From contig NZ_NDYP01000009.1 of the NCBI RefSeq assembly GCF_002165775.1, positions 62,001 to 126,000 on the forward strand: a DNA stretch of 64,000 bases, given 5' to 3'. This document shows positions 26,728 to 35,805 of the stretch, in pieces; positions within the stretch are counted from its first letter, which is position 1, and every line of letters begins with the position of its first letter. Position numbers and translations under genes: made by a program. Source of the DNA: Campylobacter concisus. Lineage in GTDB: Bacteria; Campylobacterota; Campylobacteria; Campylobacterales; Campylobacteraceae. The notes beneath the pieces are model-generated. The model saw nothing but the letters and a program-made list of their open reading frames with translations, searched no databases and had not been told where the DNA came from.

Positions 26728-28005
26728 ATGAGAATAGCAATAATTAACGGCACTATCGTAAATAGCGACGAGAAATTTAAGGCAAATATCCTAATAGAAA
26801 ACGGCAAAATAGCTAAAATCGGAAGTGAGAAATTTGAGGCTGATAAGGTCATAGATGCGACAAATAAGCTTGTCATGCCAGGACTTATCGACATGCACGT
26901 GCATTTTCGTGATCCTGGTCAAGAGTACAAAGACGACATCATCTCAGGATCACGGGCGGCCGTAGCTGGAGGAGTGACTACCTGCCTTTGCATGGCAAAC
27001 ACAAATCCAGTAAATGATAACGCGTCGATTACAAGAGCGATGATAGAAAAGGCTAAAAACTGCGGACTAATCGATCTTTTGCCAATCGCAGCCATCAGCA
27101 AAGGACTTGGTGGCAACGAGATCGTTGAAATGGGCGATCTTATAGAGGCTGGAGCAGTTGCATTTAGTGATGATGGCCTGCCAGTGACTAGCTCAAGCGT
27201 GATGAGAGCAGCACTTGAGTATTCAAGTATGTTTGGTAGCTTTTGTATAAGCCACTCAGAGGATTGCTCACTTTGCAGACAGGGCGTCATGCACGAGGGT
27301 AAGGTCTCAGCCATACTTGGACTTCGCGGAATGGCAAGAGAGAAAGAGGAGATCGCAGTGAGTCGTGATATGCTACTTGCAAAGCTTACTAAAGCACACA
27401 TCCATATCGCTCACGTAAGCTCGGAGTACTCGCTAAAGATCATAGAAATGGGCAAAAAAGAGGGCATAAACATTACTTGTGAGGCTACACCACACCACTT
27501 TAGCTTTAGCGACGATGAAATTTTAAAAAATGCCTACGATACAAATTTTAAAATGTCACCACCGCTTCGTGAAATAAGCGACGTAAAAGCAGTAAGAGAG
27601 GCACTAAAAAGCGGACTTATAGACGTTATCGCGACCGATCATGCCCCACACCACACAGATGAAAAGATAGTGGAATTTGACAAGGCGCCATTTGGTATCA
27701 TCGGACTTCAAACCCTTGTGCCACTCACTCTTAAGCTCGTAAATGAGGGCGTTATAAGCTTAGAGCGCATGGTGGAGCTAACATCTACAAATGTAGCTAA
27801 GATGCTAAATTTAAAAGATAAAGGCAGGCTTGCTGAGGGCATGCTAGCTGACATCGCGGTGATAGATCCTGAGATCGAGTATGTTTATGATGAGAAGATA
27901 AACCGCTCAAAATCTATAAATTCTCCACTCTTTGGTAAAAAACTAAAAGGCGCAGCGACTACCACGATAAAAAGTGGCAAGATCGTTTATGAGTTTGGGA
28001 AATAG
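26728..28005 (+). CDS. pyrC: Dihydroorotase, class I
   Basis: The 425-residue amidohydrolase closes carbamoyl-aspartate to dihydroorotate. Metal-binding motifs are present: DMHVHFRDPG, IAHVSS, ATPHH and the catalytic ATDHAPHH. The length and the HFRDPG form mark the long class I type rather than the short E. coli PyrC. It starts 2 bases after pyrB and shares its transcript. A perfect palindromic terminator lies downstream at 28058-28087. Confidence 0.93.
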   Translation: MRIAIINGTIVNSDEKFKANILIENGKIAKIGSEKFEADKVIDATNKLVMPGLIDMHVHFRDPGQEYKDDIISGSRAAVAGGVTTCLCMANTNPVNDNASITRAMIEKAKNCGLIDLLPIAAISKGLGGNEIVEMGDLIEAGAVAFSDDGLPVTSSSVMRAALEYSSMFGSFCISHSEDCSLCRQGVMHEGKVSAILGLRGMAREKEEIAVSRDMLLAKLTKAHIHIAHVSSEYSLKIIEMGKKEGINITCEATPHHFSFSDDEILKNAYDTNFKMSPPLREISDVKAVREALKSGLIDVIATDHAPHHTDEKIVEFDKAPFGIIGLQTLVPLTLKLVNEGVISLERMVELTSTNVAKMLNLKDKGRLAEGMLADIAVIDPEIEYVYDEKINRSKSINSPLFGKKLKGAATTTIKSGKIVYEFGK

Positions 28006-28057
28006 TCTAAAATTGCTCGAGTTTGCGGGTAAATTTGACTTAGCCTATTTGATAGAT

Positions 28058-28087
28058 AAAATTTGCTAGAAATTTCTAGCAAATTTT
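28058..28087. terminator. Perfect palindromic bidirectional terminator
   Basis: A 30-base palindrome with 14-base arms (AAAATTTGCTAGAA) and a 2-base centre lies between the convergent pyrC and pepD. With A- and T-runs at both ends it should act as an intrinsic terminator in both directions. Confidence 0.8.
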
Positions 28088-28095
28088 GGTTTGGA

Positions 28096-29385
28096 TTATG
28101 AGTTGTATTTTTTAACGATACCGCGAACCACTTTTTCTATAAAAAGCGCAGATTCAACCTCGCAGCATTCTCTTGTTGAGTGAGGTGAGTGGATGTTTGG
28201 TCCAATAGAACATGCACTAAGACCCGCTTTTTTCTCCAAAAGCACGCCACATTCAAGTCCAGCATGCACAGCTGTTATCCTTGCATTTGGCTTATAAATT
28301 TTTAGCTCTTCTAAGATATCGTTTGCAAATTTATCATTTATAGGCTTCCAAGCAGGGTTTCTATCTTTTGCAATGACGCTAAAGCCAAGCGCTTTTGCAA
28401 GCTCAGAAATTTCAAATTCCATCCTGTTTAGCCCGTCTTTACTCATTGATCTAGCAAAAAACTCCACTTCAAGCATGTCATCATCTTTGATCTTTACAAG
28501 TGAGAGGTTTACGCTATCTTGTGGTATGCCTAGCTCGCAGTTGTAGGCTCTTACGCCTTGTGAAAATGAGTTAATAAGAGCTAAAATTTTCTCGCCATTT
28601 TCTAAAATTTCTTCACCCGTGCCAAGCTTTTTCACACTTAAATTTTCACACTCACTTTTTAGCTCTTTATCGCTTAGAACCAGTGCAGTTGCGCCACTTG
28701 GGATAGAGTTGCTTCGCTCGCCACCTTCAAATTTAACAAGCTTACATCCATTTTTAGTCACAAATGCCGCCAAAACCTTGATCGCATTTGGGATATTTTT
28801 ATGTATCTCGTTGCCAGAGTGTCCACCAGGCAGTCCGCTCACTTTTATTTCATAAAGCGTGCTCTCTTTTGTTTTTTTGCTATTAAGCGAGGTATTGGCA
28901 AATAAATTTACACCGCCAGCACAGCCGATGGTGACCCTATCGTCCTCTTCGCTATCTAAATTTAAAAGCTTATCGGCTTTTAACTCGCCACTAAAACCAG
29001 TGGCTCCGATCATGCCGACTTCTTCGTTGTTTGTAAAGAGGCACTCTATGTCATCAAATTCGCTTATCATCTGCATCATGATAGCCACGCCGATACCGTT
29101 ATCGGCACCTAAAGATGAGTTTTTGGCTCTCATGTAGCCATCATCGCCGTAAACTATCTCGATCTTTGGAGCATCGCCCATGCAGACCATATCGTAGTGG
29201 CTTTGCAAGCAAATTTTTGGTTTGCCCTTAAACGCATGAATGTTGCCAAAGCTATCGACTGTAACCTCACAGCCCTTATCTTTTGCATAGCTAGCTAGAA
29301 AATCACGCATCTTATCGGTCTCATAACTGCAGTGTGGTATCGTAGTAAGTGTCTCAAATTTCTTTAAAATTTCACTATTTGACAT
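28096..29385 (-). CDS. pepD: Aminoacyl-histidine dipeptidase (M20 peptidase)
   Basis: The 429-residue zinc peptidase of the PepD/M20 family hydrolyses Xaa-His dipeptides and similar peptides in the cytoplasm. Metal and catalytic motifs are visible: QSHYDMV near residue 62, SLGADNGIG, the NNEEVGMIGA glutamates and a late HAGLECG. It is somewhat shorter than E. coli PepD (about 485). It is the last gene of a minus-strand unit, 16 bases behind the merP-like gene. Confidence 0.92.
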   Translation of the reverse strand: MSNSEILKKFETLTTIPHCSYETDKMRDFLASYAKDKGCEVTVDSFGNIHAFKGKPKICLQSHYDMVCMGDAPKIEIVYGDDGYMRAKNSSLGADNGIGVAIMMQMISEFDDIECLFTNNEEVGMIGATGFSGELKADKLLNLDSEEDDRVTIGCAGGVNLFANTSLNSKKTKESTLYEIKVSGLPGGHSGNEIHKNIPNAIKVLAAFVTKNGCKLVKFEGGERSNSIPSGATALVLSDKELKSECENLSVKKLGTGEEILENGEKILALINSFSQGVRAYNCELGIPQDSVNLSLVKIKDDDMLEVEFFARSMSKDGLNRMEFEISELAKALGFSVIAKDRNPAWKPINDKFANDILEELKIYKPNARITAVHAGLECGVLLEKKAGLSACSIGPNIHSPHSTRECCEVESALFIEKVVRGIVKKYNS

Positions 29386-29401
29386 ATTTGCCTCCGTAAA
29401 T

Positions 29402-29659
29402 TTATTTTATCTCGCCCTTATAGCCAGTCGCATCTACTGCTTTTAAAAGCTCTTTTTCATCGACCTTATCATCTGCTATAACGACAGCTTTTCGCTCTTT
29501 TAGCGATACATCTGCCTTTTTTACGCCATCAACGCTAAGAGCAGCCTTTCTAACAATCGCCGTGCAAAGCGGACAGTGCATGCTGGGTACAGAAATTTCT
29601 ATCTTTTTATCAGCATAGCTTGCTGCTACTAAAAGGGCTAAAACTAAAATTTTACGCAT
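29402..29659 (-). CDS. MerP-like periplasmic heavy-metal-binding protein
   Basis: The 85-residue protein has a signal peptide (MRKILVLALLVAASYA) followed by one HMA domain with the metal motif MHCPLC (MxCxxC form) and the KADVSLKERKAVV strand. It overlaps the upstream merT-like gene by 8 bases. MerP normally hands Hg(II) to MerT; copper is another possibility because no merA or merR is present here. Confidence 0.87.
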   Translation of the reverse strand: MRKILVLALLVAASYADKKIEISVPSMHCPLCTAIVRKAALSVDGVKKADVSLKERKAVVIADDKVDEKELLKAVDATGYKGEIK

Positions 29660-29975
29660 AAATTTCTCCTAAAAGCTCCGGATATGTAAGGAGTAAAAGT
29701 AAAATCACTCCAAAAAGTATATATATAAGTATCCATTTTTTCTTTTTATAGCTTAGGTTGCAGCTTTTTGGCTTGTAAAATAGACTAATTCCTGAAATCA
29801 CAAAGCAAATGACGGCTATAACGCTTAAAGGGACGCGGTACTCGTATAAATTTTGTGTCCAAGATAGAAATGAAAAAGATGTGCCAAAAAGCAAGAAAAG
29901 AAGTGCTGGCAAACAGCACAAGGTAGCACCGATGGCGCTACCTATGGATGTTAGTATCAGCCAAAAGGCTCTCAT
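29652..29975 (-). CDS. MerT-like metal transport membrane protein
   Basis: The 107-residue protein has three membrane segments and the vicinal cysteine pair in the first helix (GATLCCLPALL), the signature of mercuric transporter MerT, plus a lone Cys in KPKSC near the second loop. It overlaps the transglutaminase-like gene by 4 bases and the merP-like gene by 8. The pair is probably metal import or handling; detoxification would need a reductase encoded elsewhere. Confidence 0.83.
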   Translation of the reverse strand: MRAFWLILTSIGSAIGATLCCLPALLFLLFGTSFSFLSWTQNLYEYRVPLSVIAVICFVISGISLFYKPKSCNLSYKKKKWILIYILFGVILLLLLTYPELLGEIYA

Positions 29976-31051
29976 TTTAGCTCTGTTGAGACGTAGTCGT
30001 AGCTAAATTCTTTTGGCGAATAGTAGTTTTGTGTGTTGCTATCAACCTCAGCGTATGGATAGCCAAAGTTGTTTAGCGGAGTTTGCTCTGGAGTCGGCTT
30101 TAAGATAAAGTCGCGGCCGTAGTTAAAGCCTATCCAGCACATCTCCCAGTTACCAAAGCAATAATCTCTCACAGCTACGATCTTAGCGTCATCATTTGTT
30201 AATTTCTCACCAAGTCTAACCTTTGTGACGTCTGCTGGATCAACTGGTATCCAACCATAGCCTTTTAAGTAAAACTCAGCCCTGCAGTGCTGTCCGCCTG
30301 AAATTTTAGCTACGCCATCTTTTGCGCTACCCATTTGATCTGAAAATCTAGACTGACCAACTCTAATGCCAAAAATTTCTCTTGCTGGGATGCCAACTGA
30401 TCTGCAAAGTCCCACAAAAACTGAGTTTATATCGGTGCATTTACCAACTAGCTTGCCACTTTCCAGGATCGCTCTAACATCGCCCGTGCCACATCCAAGG
30501 ACACTGTTATCACGCTGCATAGTGTTTGCAACCCACGTGTAGATCGCTTTTGCGCGCTCTAAATCGCCCTTTAAATTTCCAACTATATCTAGTGCTTTTG
30601 CTCTTACGACGCCGTCAGTTGGGATGTGTGAAGTTGGTTTTAAAAACTCCAAAATCGCAGGATCGACCTTCTCGTTTGGATCGAAATTTACCTTGCTAAA
30701 GTCGGTATTGCGCTCTGTTGTTTGAATTTTAAACTGCACATTTAAGATAGGTCTTGGCTCATTTTCTTCAAAATCAGCATACATTGTAGGTATTAGCGTA
30801 TCTGAAATATAGACGTTTTTAGCGGTTGTGTTTATGACGTAGTCTTGAGTTAGTTGCTGATAAGTGGTGCTTAGTGGAAGTGGCAACCAAATTCTTGAGC
30901 TTTTGCCCTTTTCAAGTAAGAAATGTTTGAAATTTACATCGAAATTTCTAACTACTGGATTTGCTGGTTCATCGCTAGCTAGAGTGACACTTGGAAGCAG
31001 ACTTGCTGCACCTAAAAAACTACTGAATTTAAAAAAATCTCTTCTTTGCAT
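29972..31051 (-). CDS. Tat-exported transglutaminase-like protein
   Basis: The protein has 359 residues from the ATG at 31051 (AAGG upstream); the longer frame begins at a TTG and would bury the twin-arginine signal. The N-terminus MQRRDFFKFSSFLGAASLLP is a clear Tat signal peptide. The transglutaminase-like core shows the catalytic Cys in LVGKCTDINSVFVGLCR, His in GGQHCRAEF and Asp in WIPVDPADV. It probably acts in the periplasm as a cysteine protease or cross-linking enzyme. Its link to the following merTP pair is unexplained. Confidence 0.88.
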   Translation of the reverse strand: MQRRDFFKFSSFLGAASLLPSVTLASDEPANPVVRNFDVNFKHFLLEKGKSSRIWLPLPLSTTYQQLTQDYVINTTAKNVYISDTLIPTMYADFEENEPRPILNVQFKIQTTERNTDFSKVNFDPNEKVDPAILEFLKPTSHIPTDGVVRAKALDIVGNLKGDLERAKAIYTWVANTMQRDNSVLGCGTGDVRAILESGKLVGKCTDINSVFVGLCRSVGIPAREIFGIRVGQSRFSDQMGSAKDGVAKISGGQHCRAEFYLKGYGWIPVDPADVTKVRLGEKLTNDDAKIVAVRDYCFGNWEMCWIGFNYGRDFILKPTPEQTPLNNFGYPYAEVDSNTQNYYSPKEFSYDYVSTELK

Positions 31052-31144
31052 AAAATGCCTTTTTTGCTTAATATTAGCCAAACTTGGCTCTAAAACTGCC
31101 TGCTATTCTAGCATAAAAATTTTATTTATGATAAAATCCGCCAC

Positions 31145-31312
31145 ATGAAAAAGATTATATTTTTAGGCTTTATAGCGTTATTTTGCAACGGTTGCCTTTA
31201 CATGAATGAGCGTGGAGTTTCGACTCAATATTATAATGACTGTAAAGAGTATTATGACGCGACTGGCACCTACCAAAAAGAGTGTCCACACAATATCGTC
31301 GATTGGAAATAG
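31145..31312 (+). CDS. Small cysteine-containing lipoprotein
   Basis: A 55-residue ORF (ATG 31145, TAG 31310-31312) sits in the region between the Tat protein and cmoB. The N-terminus MKKIIFLGFIALFCNGC is a signal sequence whose lipid-modified Cys would be C17, although the lipobox (CNGC) is not canonical. The mature part is about 39 residues with two further cysteines, ending ECPHNIVDWK. The cmoB GTG start lies one base beyond the stop, so the two are coupled. A longer cmoB frame would overlap this gene entirely and is unlikely. Confidence 0.72.
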   Translation: MKKIIFLGFIALFCNGCLYMNERGVSTQYYNDCKEYYDATGTYQKECPHNIVDWK

Positions 31313-31313
31313 C

Positions 31314-32183
31314 GTGAATCTTAGTAAATTTAACGAGCAACAAAAGCAAATTTTTAATAGGATAGAAAATTTAGCAAATTTTGATTGCGAGCTTGAGCTA
31401 GAAAATAGTGTAAATGTGAAATTTAAAAATTTAAATCAAGCCGATAAAGACGAAATTTACGACCTCGCCCTTAGTCTAAAGCCTTGGAGAAAAGGGCCAT
31501 TTTTACTTGATGATATATATATAGATAGCGAGTGGCAAAGTTTTATCAAATTTAATATCCTAGCACCGTATCTAAATTTAGCTGGCAAGTGCGTGGCTGA
31601 TGTTGGTTGCAACAATGGATATTATATGTTTAAAATGCTTGAATACGGCCCCAAAAGCATAACTGGTTTTGATCCTAGCGCGCATACATTTTTGCAGTTT
31701 AAATTTTTAAACAAATTTATCCGCTCAAATATCACATATGAGCTTCTTGGTGTTGAGAACTTACCTGAATATGGAGTTAAATTTGATACGATTTTTTGTC
31801 TTGGAGTGATATATCACAGAAGTGATCCTATTAAGATGCTAAAAGAGCTAAAAACTGCGTTAAATCCTGGAGGCGAGCTATTTTTGGATACTATGTATAT
31901 TGACATGGAGGGCGATTTTGCACTGAGCCCAAAAGATAGGTATTCAAAAATTCCAAATATCTACTTTGTACCGACTCTCTCGGCCTTACAAAACTGGTGC
32001 GAGAGGGCTAAATTTAAGGACTTTACCTTGCTTGAGACAAAGGCTACTGATATAAATGAGCAGCGAAAAACGCAGTGGATAGATGGTGAGAGCCTTGGAA
32101 ATTTCTTAGATCCAAATGATAGTACAAAGACCATCGAGGGCTACCCAGCGCCAAAAAGAGCATATGTTAGAGTTAAAATTTAA
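31314..32183 (+). CDS. cmoB: tRNA U34 carboxymethyltransferase
   Basis: The 289-residue methyltransferase transfers the carboxymethyl group of carboxy-SAM to ho5U34 in tRNA. SAM-binding VADVGCNNGYYMFKML and CLGVIYHRSDP are typical of CmoB, as is KPWRKGPFLLDD. I start at GTG 31314 (NLSKFNEQQ), which gives the family's usual length; the 36-residue longer reading runs through the small lipoprotein gene and lacks similarity. The substrate-making cmoA is at 15037-15741. Confidence 0.91.
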   Translation: MNLSKFNEQQKQIFNRIENLANFDCELELENSVNVKFKNLNQADKDEIYDLALSLKPWRKGPFLLDDIYIDSEWQSFIKFNILAPYLNLAGKCVADVGCNNGYYMFKMLEYGPKSITGFDPSAHTFLQFKFLNKFIRSNITYELLGVENLPEYGVKFDTIFCLGVIYHRSDPIKMLKELKTALNPGGELFLDTMYIDMEGDFALSPKDRYSKIPNIYFVPTLSALQNWCERAKFKDFTLLETKATDINEQRKTQWIDGESLGNFLDPNDSTKTIEGYPAPKRAYVRVKI

Positions 32184-32191
32184 GGATAAAA

Positions 32192-32725
32192 ATGGCAGAA
32201 GAAAATATCTATGATGTAAAAGATGAGTCGCAAATAATCTTACCAGAAGATGAAAATCCATTAAGAAACGAGATCAAAACTGCTCCACTTGCAAAGCTAA
32301 ATTTTAGCGGAACGGCATTTTTACTTGAAAAAAATCACGCAAAGACTAGATTTTTTACTACGGATGATATGGTGTGCGATACTGAGGGGCTTATTCATAG
32401 CGGATTTATTTTTATGGGGGCAAATCACGCTGCGCTTTTAGCCATAAATGAAGAATTTTGCGTTAGTATCGGGGCTAGGATAAATTTCTTTGGACCGCTA
32501 AAGCTTGGTGACGTGGTGGAATTTGACGCTCAAGCAAGATTTGAAGAGAGTAGAAAAAGAGAAGTAAAAGTGCTTGGATACGTTAAAGATATAAAAATTT
32601 TTGAAGGAATATTTCAACTTGTCACACTTGAAGAGCATATCTTCTTGGCTCAACAAAAAAATATCCAAAAAGAAGCTGCTATAAGGCAGAAAAAAGAGCG
32701 AGAAGAAGCCAAGGCTAATAGCTAA
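32192..32725 (+). CDS. Cj0977-like hotdog-fold protein
   Basis: The 177-residue protein corresponds by context and length to C. jejuni Cj0977, a hotdog-fold protein linked to the flagellar regulon and invasion. The central stretch GLIHSGFIFMGANHAALLAINEE and the GARINFFGPLKLGDVVEF strand are thioesterase-hotdog-like, and catalytic residues are not evident. A lysine- and glutamate-rich helical tail ends the protein. It is 8 bases behind cmoB. I see no sigma-28 site in the gap, so expression from the cmoB unit is likely. Confidence 0.82.
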   Translation: MAEENIYDVKDESQIILPEDENPLRNEIKTAPLAKLNFSGTAFLLEKNHAKTRFFTTDDMVCDTEGLIHSGFIFMGANHAALLAINEEFCVSIGARINFFGPLKLGDVVEFDAQARFEESRKREVKVLGYVKDIKIFEGIFQLVTLEEHIFLAQQKNIQKEAAIRQKKEREEAKANS

Positions 32726-32880
32726 AAGTAAGTAAGAATTTTTGATTTTCTTATTATTTAATCCCAAATAAAACGAAATTTTAAAAAGACAATCTTTATC
32801 TCATTATCCTATTTTGGTAAATAATTGGTAACATTTTTTAAATTTTTAAGGAAAATTAAGCAATAAAATTAATTTTCTGT

Positions 32881-32886
32881 GATAAT
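32881..32886 (+). promoter_or_regulatory. Probable porA -10 element
   Basis: GATAAT preceded by TGTG (extended -10) about 36 bases upstream of the porin ATG. No good -35 is seen, which is usual for Campylobacter sigma-70 promoters. An AAAAGGAG ribosome-binding site follows. Confidence 0.5.
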
Positions 32887-32921
32887 ATCCTTGCAAAACT
32901 TTTTATCAAAAGGAGATTTAG

Positions 32922-34166
32922 ATGAAAATTACAAAAGTTAGCTTAGCTGCTTTGGTTGCTTTAGGTGCATTTTCAAGTGTTGCAAGTGCAACTCCACTTG
33001 AAGAAGCTATAAAAAATGTAGATCTTTCAGGATTTGCAAGATATCGTTATACAAATGATAGTACTAAGAAAACTACAGCTGATACTGTAAAAGGTAATAC
33101 TGCAGGCCATGCTTTTAGAATGCAAACATCATTTAAAGCCGCTATTGATGATAATTTCTTTGGTGTATTGACACTAAGATATGCTGCTACTGATGATTCA
33201 GGCGATAAAGTAGCAACTGGTACAGATAAAACAAATACAACAAATTCTTTTGGTGTATATGAGATGTATCTAGGATACAAAGTATCTGACACTACTATTA
33301 CAGCTGGCAAGCAACTTATCAAAACTTTCTATGATGATGGTGATATAGCAGGTACTGGTCTAAAAGTAGTAAATACTGATGTACCTGGTCTTACTTTAAC
33401 AGCTGCAGCTTATGATGCACTACAAAGCGACGGTACTGAAATAGATGGTCCATTGCTTAATAGAATAGTAAATGGTACTGAAAATGATAAATTTAATGGT
33501 TCTGCTGGCAATCTTTACTATTTAGGTGCAGCTGGCAGTTATGATCCAGTATCTTTTAAAGCAGCTATTGCAAATCTTCAAGAGATAGCAACACTTTATG
33601 GTGCTGAAGCTGGTGTTAGCTTTAATGTAACCGATGATGTAAATCTAAACCTAAAAGGTCAATTTGTCCATAACGACTCAGATCACAAAGATGTAGCTGA
33701 TGCTAACTTCTGGGCAGTTCAAGCTGGCACAAAACTATTTGGTGCTAAGCTTAACGCTGGCTATTTAGACTTTGATGCTAAAAATAAAGATAATAATAAG
33801 TGGTCATTTACTTCAATTGATGCAAGCGGACAGTTAATCAACCCAACTAAACTACTAAATAGTGTAATGGGTGGCGGCGGAAAACAATATTACAACAATA
33901 TCAAAGGCAACAACGACTACTGGTTTGTTAATGCTGGATATGATATAGATAAATTTGGTCTTGGTGCTGGTTATACTCAAGGTAAAGGCACAAGCTATGC
34001 TCTTGATAAAGAGAGAGCAAAAAGAAATGAGTGGTATGCACAAGCTAGTTACAAATATAGCAAAAAACTTAATTTCCTAACTTGGTATGCAGCTGCTAAA
34101 GACAAAAAAGATGGTGAAAACTACAAACAAAATCGTATAAGATTTGAAGCAAAATATAGCTTCTAA
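32922..34166 (+). CDS. porA: Major outer membrane porin (MOMP)
   Basis: The 414-residue protein is the Campylobacter trimeric porin and dominant surface antigen. It has a 23-residue Sec signal (ending SSVASA), the family start TPLEEAIKNVDLSGFARYRY and a barrel ending in ...YSF, the C-terminal aromatic used by the BAM machinery. Codon use (TTA, AAA, GAT-rich, with strong RBS) fits a highly expressed gene. Surface loops, including the long loop with the TKKTTADTVKGN stretch, are expected to vary between strains. An intrinsic terminator follows. Confidence 0.94.
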   Translation: MKITKVSLAALVALGAFSSVASATPLEEAIKNVDLSGFARYRYTNDSTKKTTADTVKGNTAGHAFRMQTSFKAAIDDNFFGVLTLRYAATDDSGDKVATGTDKTNTTNSFGVYEMYLGYKVSDTTITAGKQLIKTFYDDGDIAGTGLKVVNTDVPGLTLTAAAYDALQSDGTEIDGPLLNRIVNGTENDKFNGSAGNLYYLGAAGSYDPVSFKAAIANLQEIATLYGAEAGVSFNVTDDVNLNLKGQFVHNDSDHKDVADANFWAVQAGTKLFGAKLNAGYLDFDAKNKDNNKWSFTSIDASGQLINPTKLLNSVMGGGGKQYYNNIKGNNDYWFVNAGYDIDKFGLGAGYTQGKGTSYALDKERAKRNEWYAQASYKYSKKLNFLTWYAAAKDKKDGENYKQNRIRFEAKYSF

Positions 34167-34174
34167 AACCTTTA

Positions 34175-34203
34175 TCCGAGCGAGCTTTCGCTCGGACCTT
34201 TTT
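34175..34203 (+). terminator. porA intrinsic terminator
   Basis: A perfect 9-base stem (TCCGAGCGA) with a GCTT loop is followed by CCTTTTT, eight bases after the porin stop codon. Confidence 0.92.
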
Positions 34204-34334
34204 AAAATTTAATAGACTCCTAAAATTTCTCTACTCTTTTTGATTGACTCTTAGTTTTATAAAAATATAAATTTTTAATAGTGATTAAGTGTACTTTAGA
34301 AGCTTGAAATTTGAAATTAATACCACCGAAATTT

Positions 34335-34937
34335 TTAGCTATTTTTTACTATACCTATCCAATAACCAATATTGTTTTGCTCGGTCTTTAGTGTACTGAC
34401 TTCTCCGTGCCCTGGATAAAGCGTGAAGTTACCTTTTAAATTTTTACATTTTCCTAGACTTTTTAACATTTCATTTTTATCTGAAAAAGGAAAATCCCAG
34501 CGTCCTATGCTTCCTCTAAATAAAAAATCCCCACTAAACATCATGTCTTCTATCTCTATCATCGAGCAGCCTGGTGTATGTCCTGGAAAATGATGAAATT
34601 TGATGCAAAAATCATCAATGTTAAAATTCTCATCATTATCAATCAAAACATCCGGAGTAAAAGTACTTTTCATATAACCAAAAATATCACTCTCACACAT
34701 GAAAGCATCGAATTTATTAATATAAACTGGAATTTCTAGCTCATCTTTTAATTCACCAGCATCAAAAATATGATCAAAATGCCCGTGAGTGCAAAGGATG
34801 GCTTTTAAATTTTTAGCATTTTGTAAAACCCACTCCTTTGCCCCGTCTCCTGGATCTATCACTAAAGATGAGTTATTTTTTGTAACGATGTAACAATTAG
34901 TGCCAAAATCTCCAAAACTTTTGTGTATTACTCTCAT
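34335..34937 (-). CDS. Metallo-beta-lactamase-fold hydrolase
   Basis: The 200-residue protein has the full metallo-beta-lactamase motif set: THGHFDH, GHTPGC, SGDFLF and PGHG. It is glyoxalase II-like in layout but lacks the C-terminal substrate domain. It is the counterpart of C. jejuni Cj0809c, divergent from nadE. The physiological substrate (perhaps a thioester or persulfide) is unknown. Confidence 0.88.
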   Translation of the reverse strand: MRVIHKSFGDFGTNCYIVTKNNSSLVIDPGDGAKEWVLQNAKNLKAILCTHGHFDHIFDAGELKDELEIPVYINKFDAFMCESDIFGYMKSTFTPDVLIDNDENFNIDDFCIKFHHFPGHTPGCSMIEIEDMMFSGDFLFRGSIGRWDFPFSDKNEMLKSLGKCKNLKGNFTLYPGHGEVSTLKTEQNNIGYWIGIVKNS

Positions 34938-35057
34938 TTTTTACCTTAAATTTATTATTTCTTAAAATTTTACATCTTTTTACTTAAACTTAAAGAAAAA
35001 TTTTAAATTCACTTAGTATAATTTTTACAAAAGGAAGCAAATCTAGGCAAAGGAAGA

Positions 35058-35795
35058 ATGAAGGAGTATCAAAAGATCGAAGAAACTTTAGTTTTTAGCT
35101 TAAGAGATAAAACTAAAGATAAAAATTTGTTGTTGGGTGTTAGTGGAGGTATTGATTCTGCTGTGGTAGCGACTTTGTGTGCAAGAGCAAAACCAAATGA
35201 AACTCATGCACTCATTATGCCAACAGCATCATCAAACAGACAAAATATGGACGACGCCTTAAATTTATGCGAAAAATTAAACATAAAATATAAGGTTTTA
35301 TCAATAGAGGGTATTTTAAATGCCTTTTACGAAACGATAGATGTAAATTTAAGCAATTTAAGAAAAGGGAATTTAGCAGCTAGAGTTAGAATGAGCTTGC
35401 TTTATGATTATTCATCTAGTATAAACGCTCTAGTTATCGGAACAAGTAACAAAAGTGAGCTTATGCTTGGATATGGCACGATATTTGGGGATTTAGCATG
35501 TGCGATAAATCCTATTGGAGAGCTTTACAAAAGTGAAATTTTTGAATTTGCAAAACATCTTGGGGTTGATAAAAATTTTATCAACAAAGCACCTTCGGCT
35601 GATTTGTGGGATGGACAAAGTGACGAAGGCGACATAGGTTACAGTTATACTGTTATTGATGAGATTTTAGAAAATTTAGAAAATAACAAGGAGCAAGTCA
35701 TCAAAAAGTTCGGATTAAAAGCAGTATCGGATATAGAAAATAGAGTTGTTTCAAACAGGTTTAAACGACAAATGCCGTTGATAGTGAAAATTTAA
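35058..35795 (+). CDS. nadE: NH3-dependent NAD synthetase
   Basis: The 245-residue enzyme adenylates nicotinate adenine dinucleotide and amidates it to NAD. The ATP pyrophosphatase P-loop GVSGGIDSA (residues 29-37) and GTSNKSELMLGYGT are present. There is no glutaminase domain, so ammonia is the donor. It lies 10 bases upstream of the DegT-family gene. The NAD product feeds the NAD-dependent ligase LigA, also encoded in this window. Confidence 0.93.
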   Translation: MKEYQKIEETLVFSLRDKTKDKNLLLGVSGGIDSAVVATLCARAKPNETHALIMPTASSNRQNMDDALNLCEKLNIKYKVLSIEGILNAFYETIDVNLSNLRKGNLAARVRMSLLYDYSSSINALVIGTSNKSELMLGYGTIFGDLACAINPIGELYKSEIFEFAKHLGVDKNFINKAPSADLWDGQSDEGDIGYSYTVIDEILENLENNKEQVIKKFGLKAVSDIENRVVSNRFKRQMPLIVKI

Positions 35796-35805
35796 AGGAT
35801 TAAAG

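Noticed and set aside
31206..31313. N-terminal 36-residue extension of CmoB
   Set aside because: It overlaps the small lipoprotein frame, looks unlike CmoB and makes the protein longer than the family.
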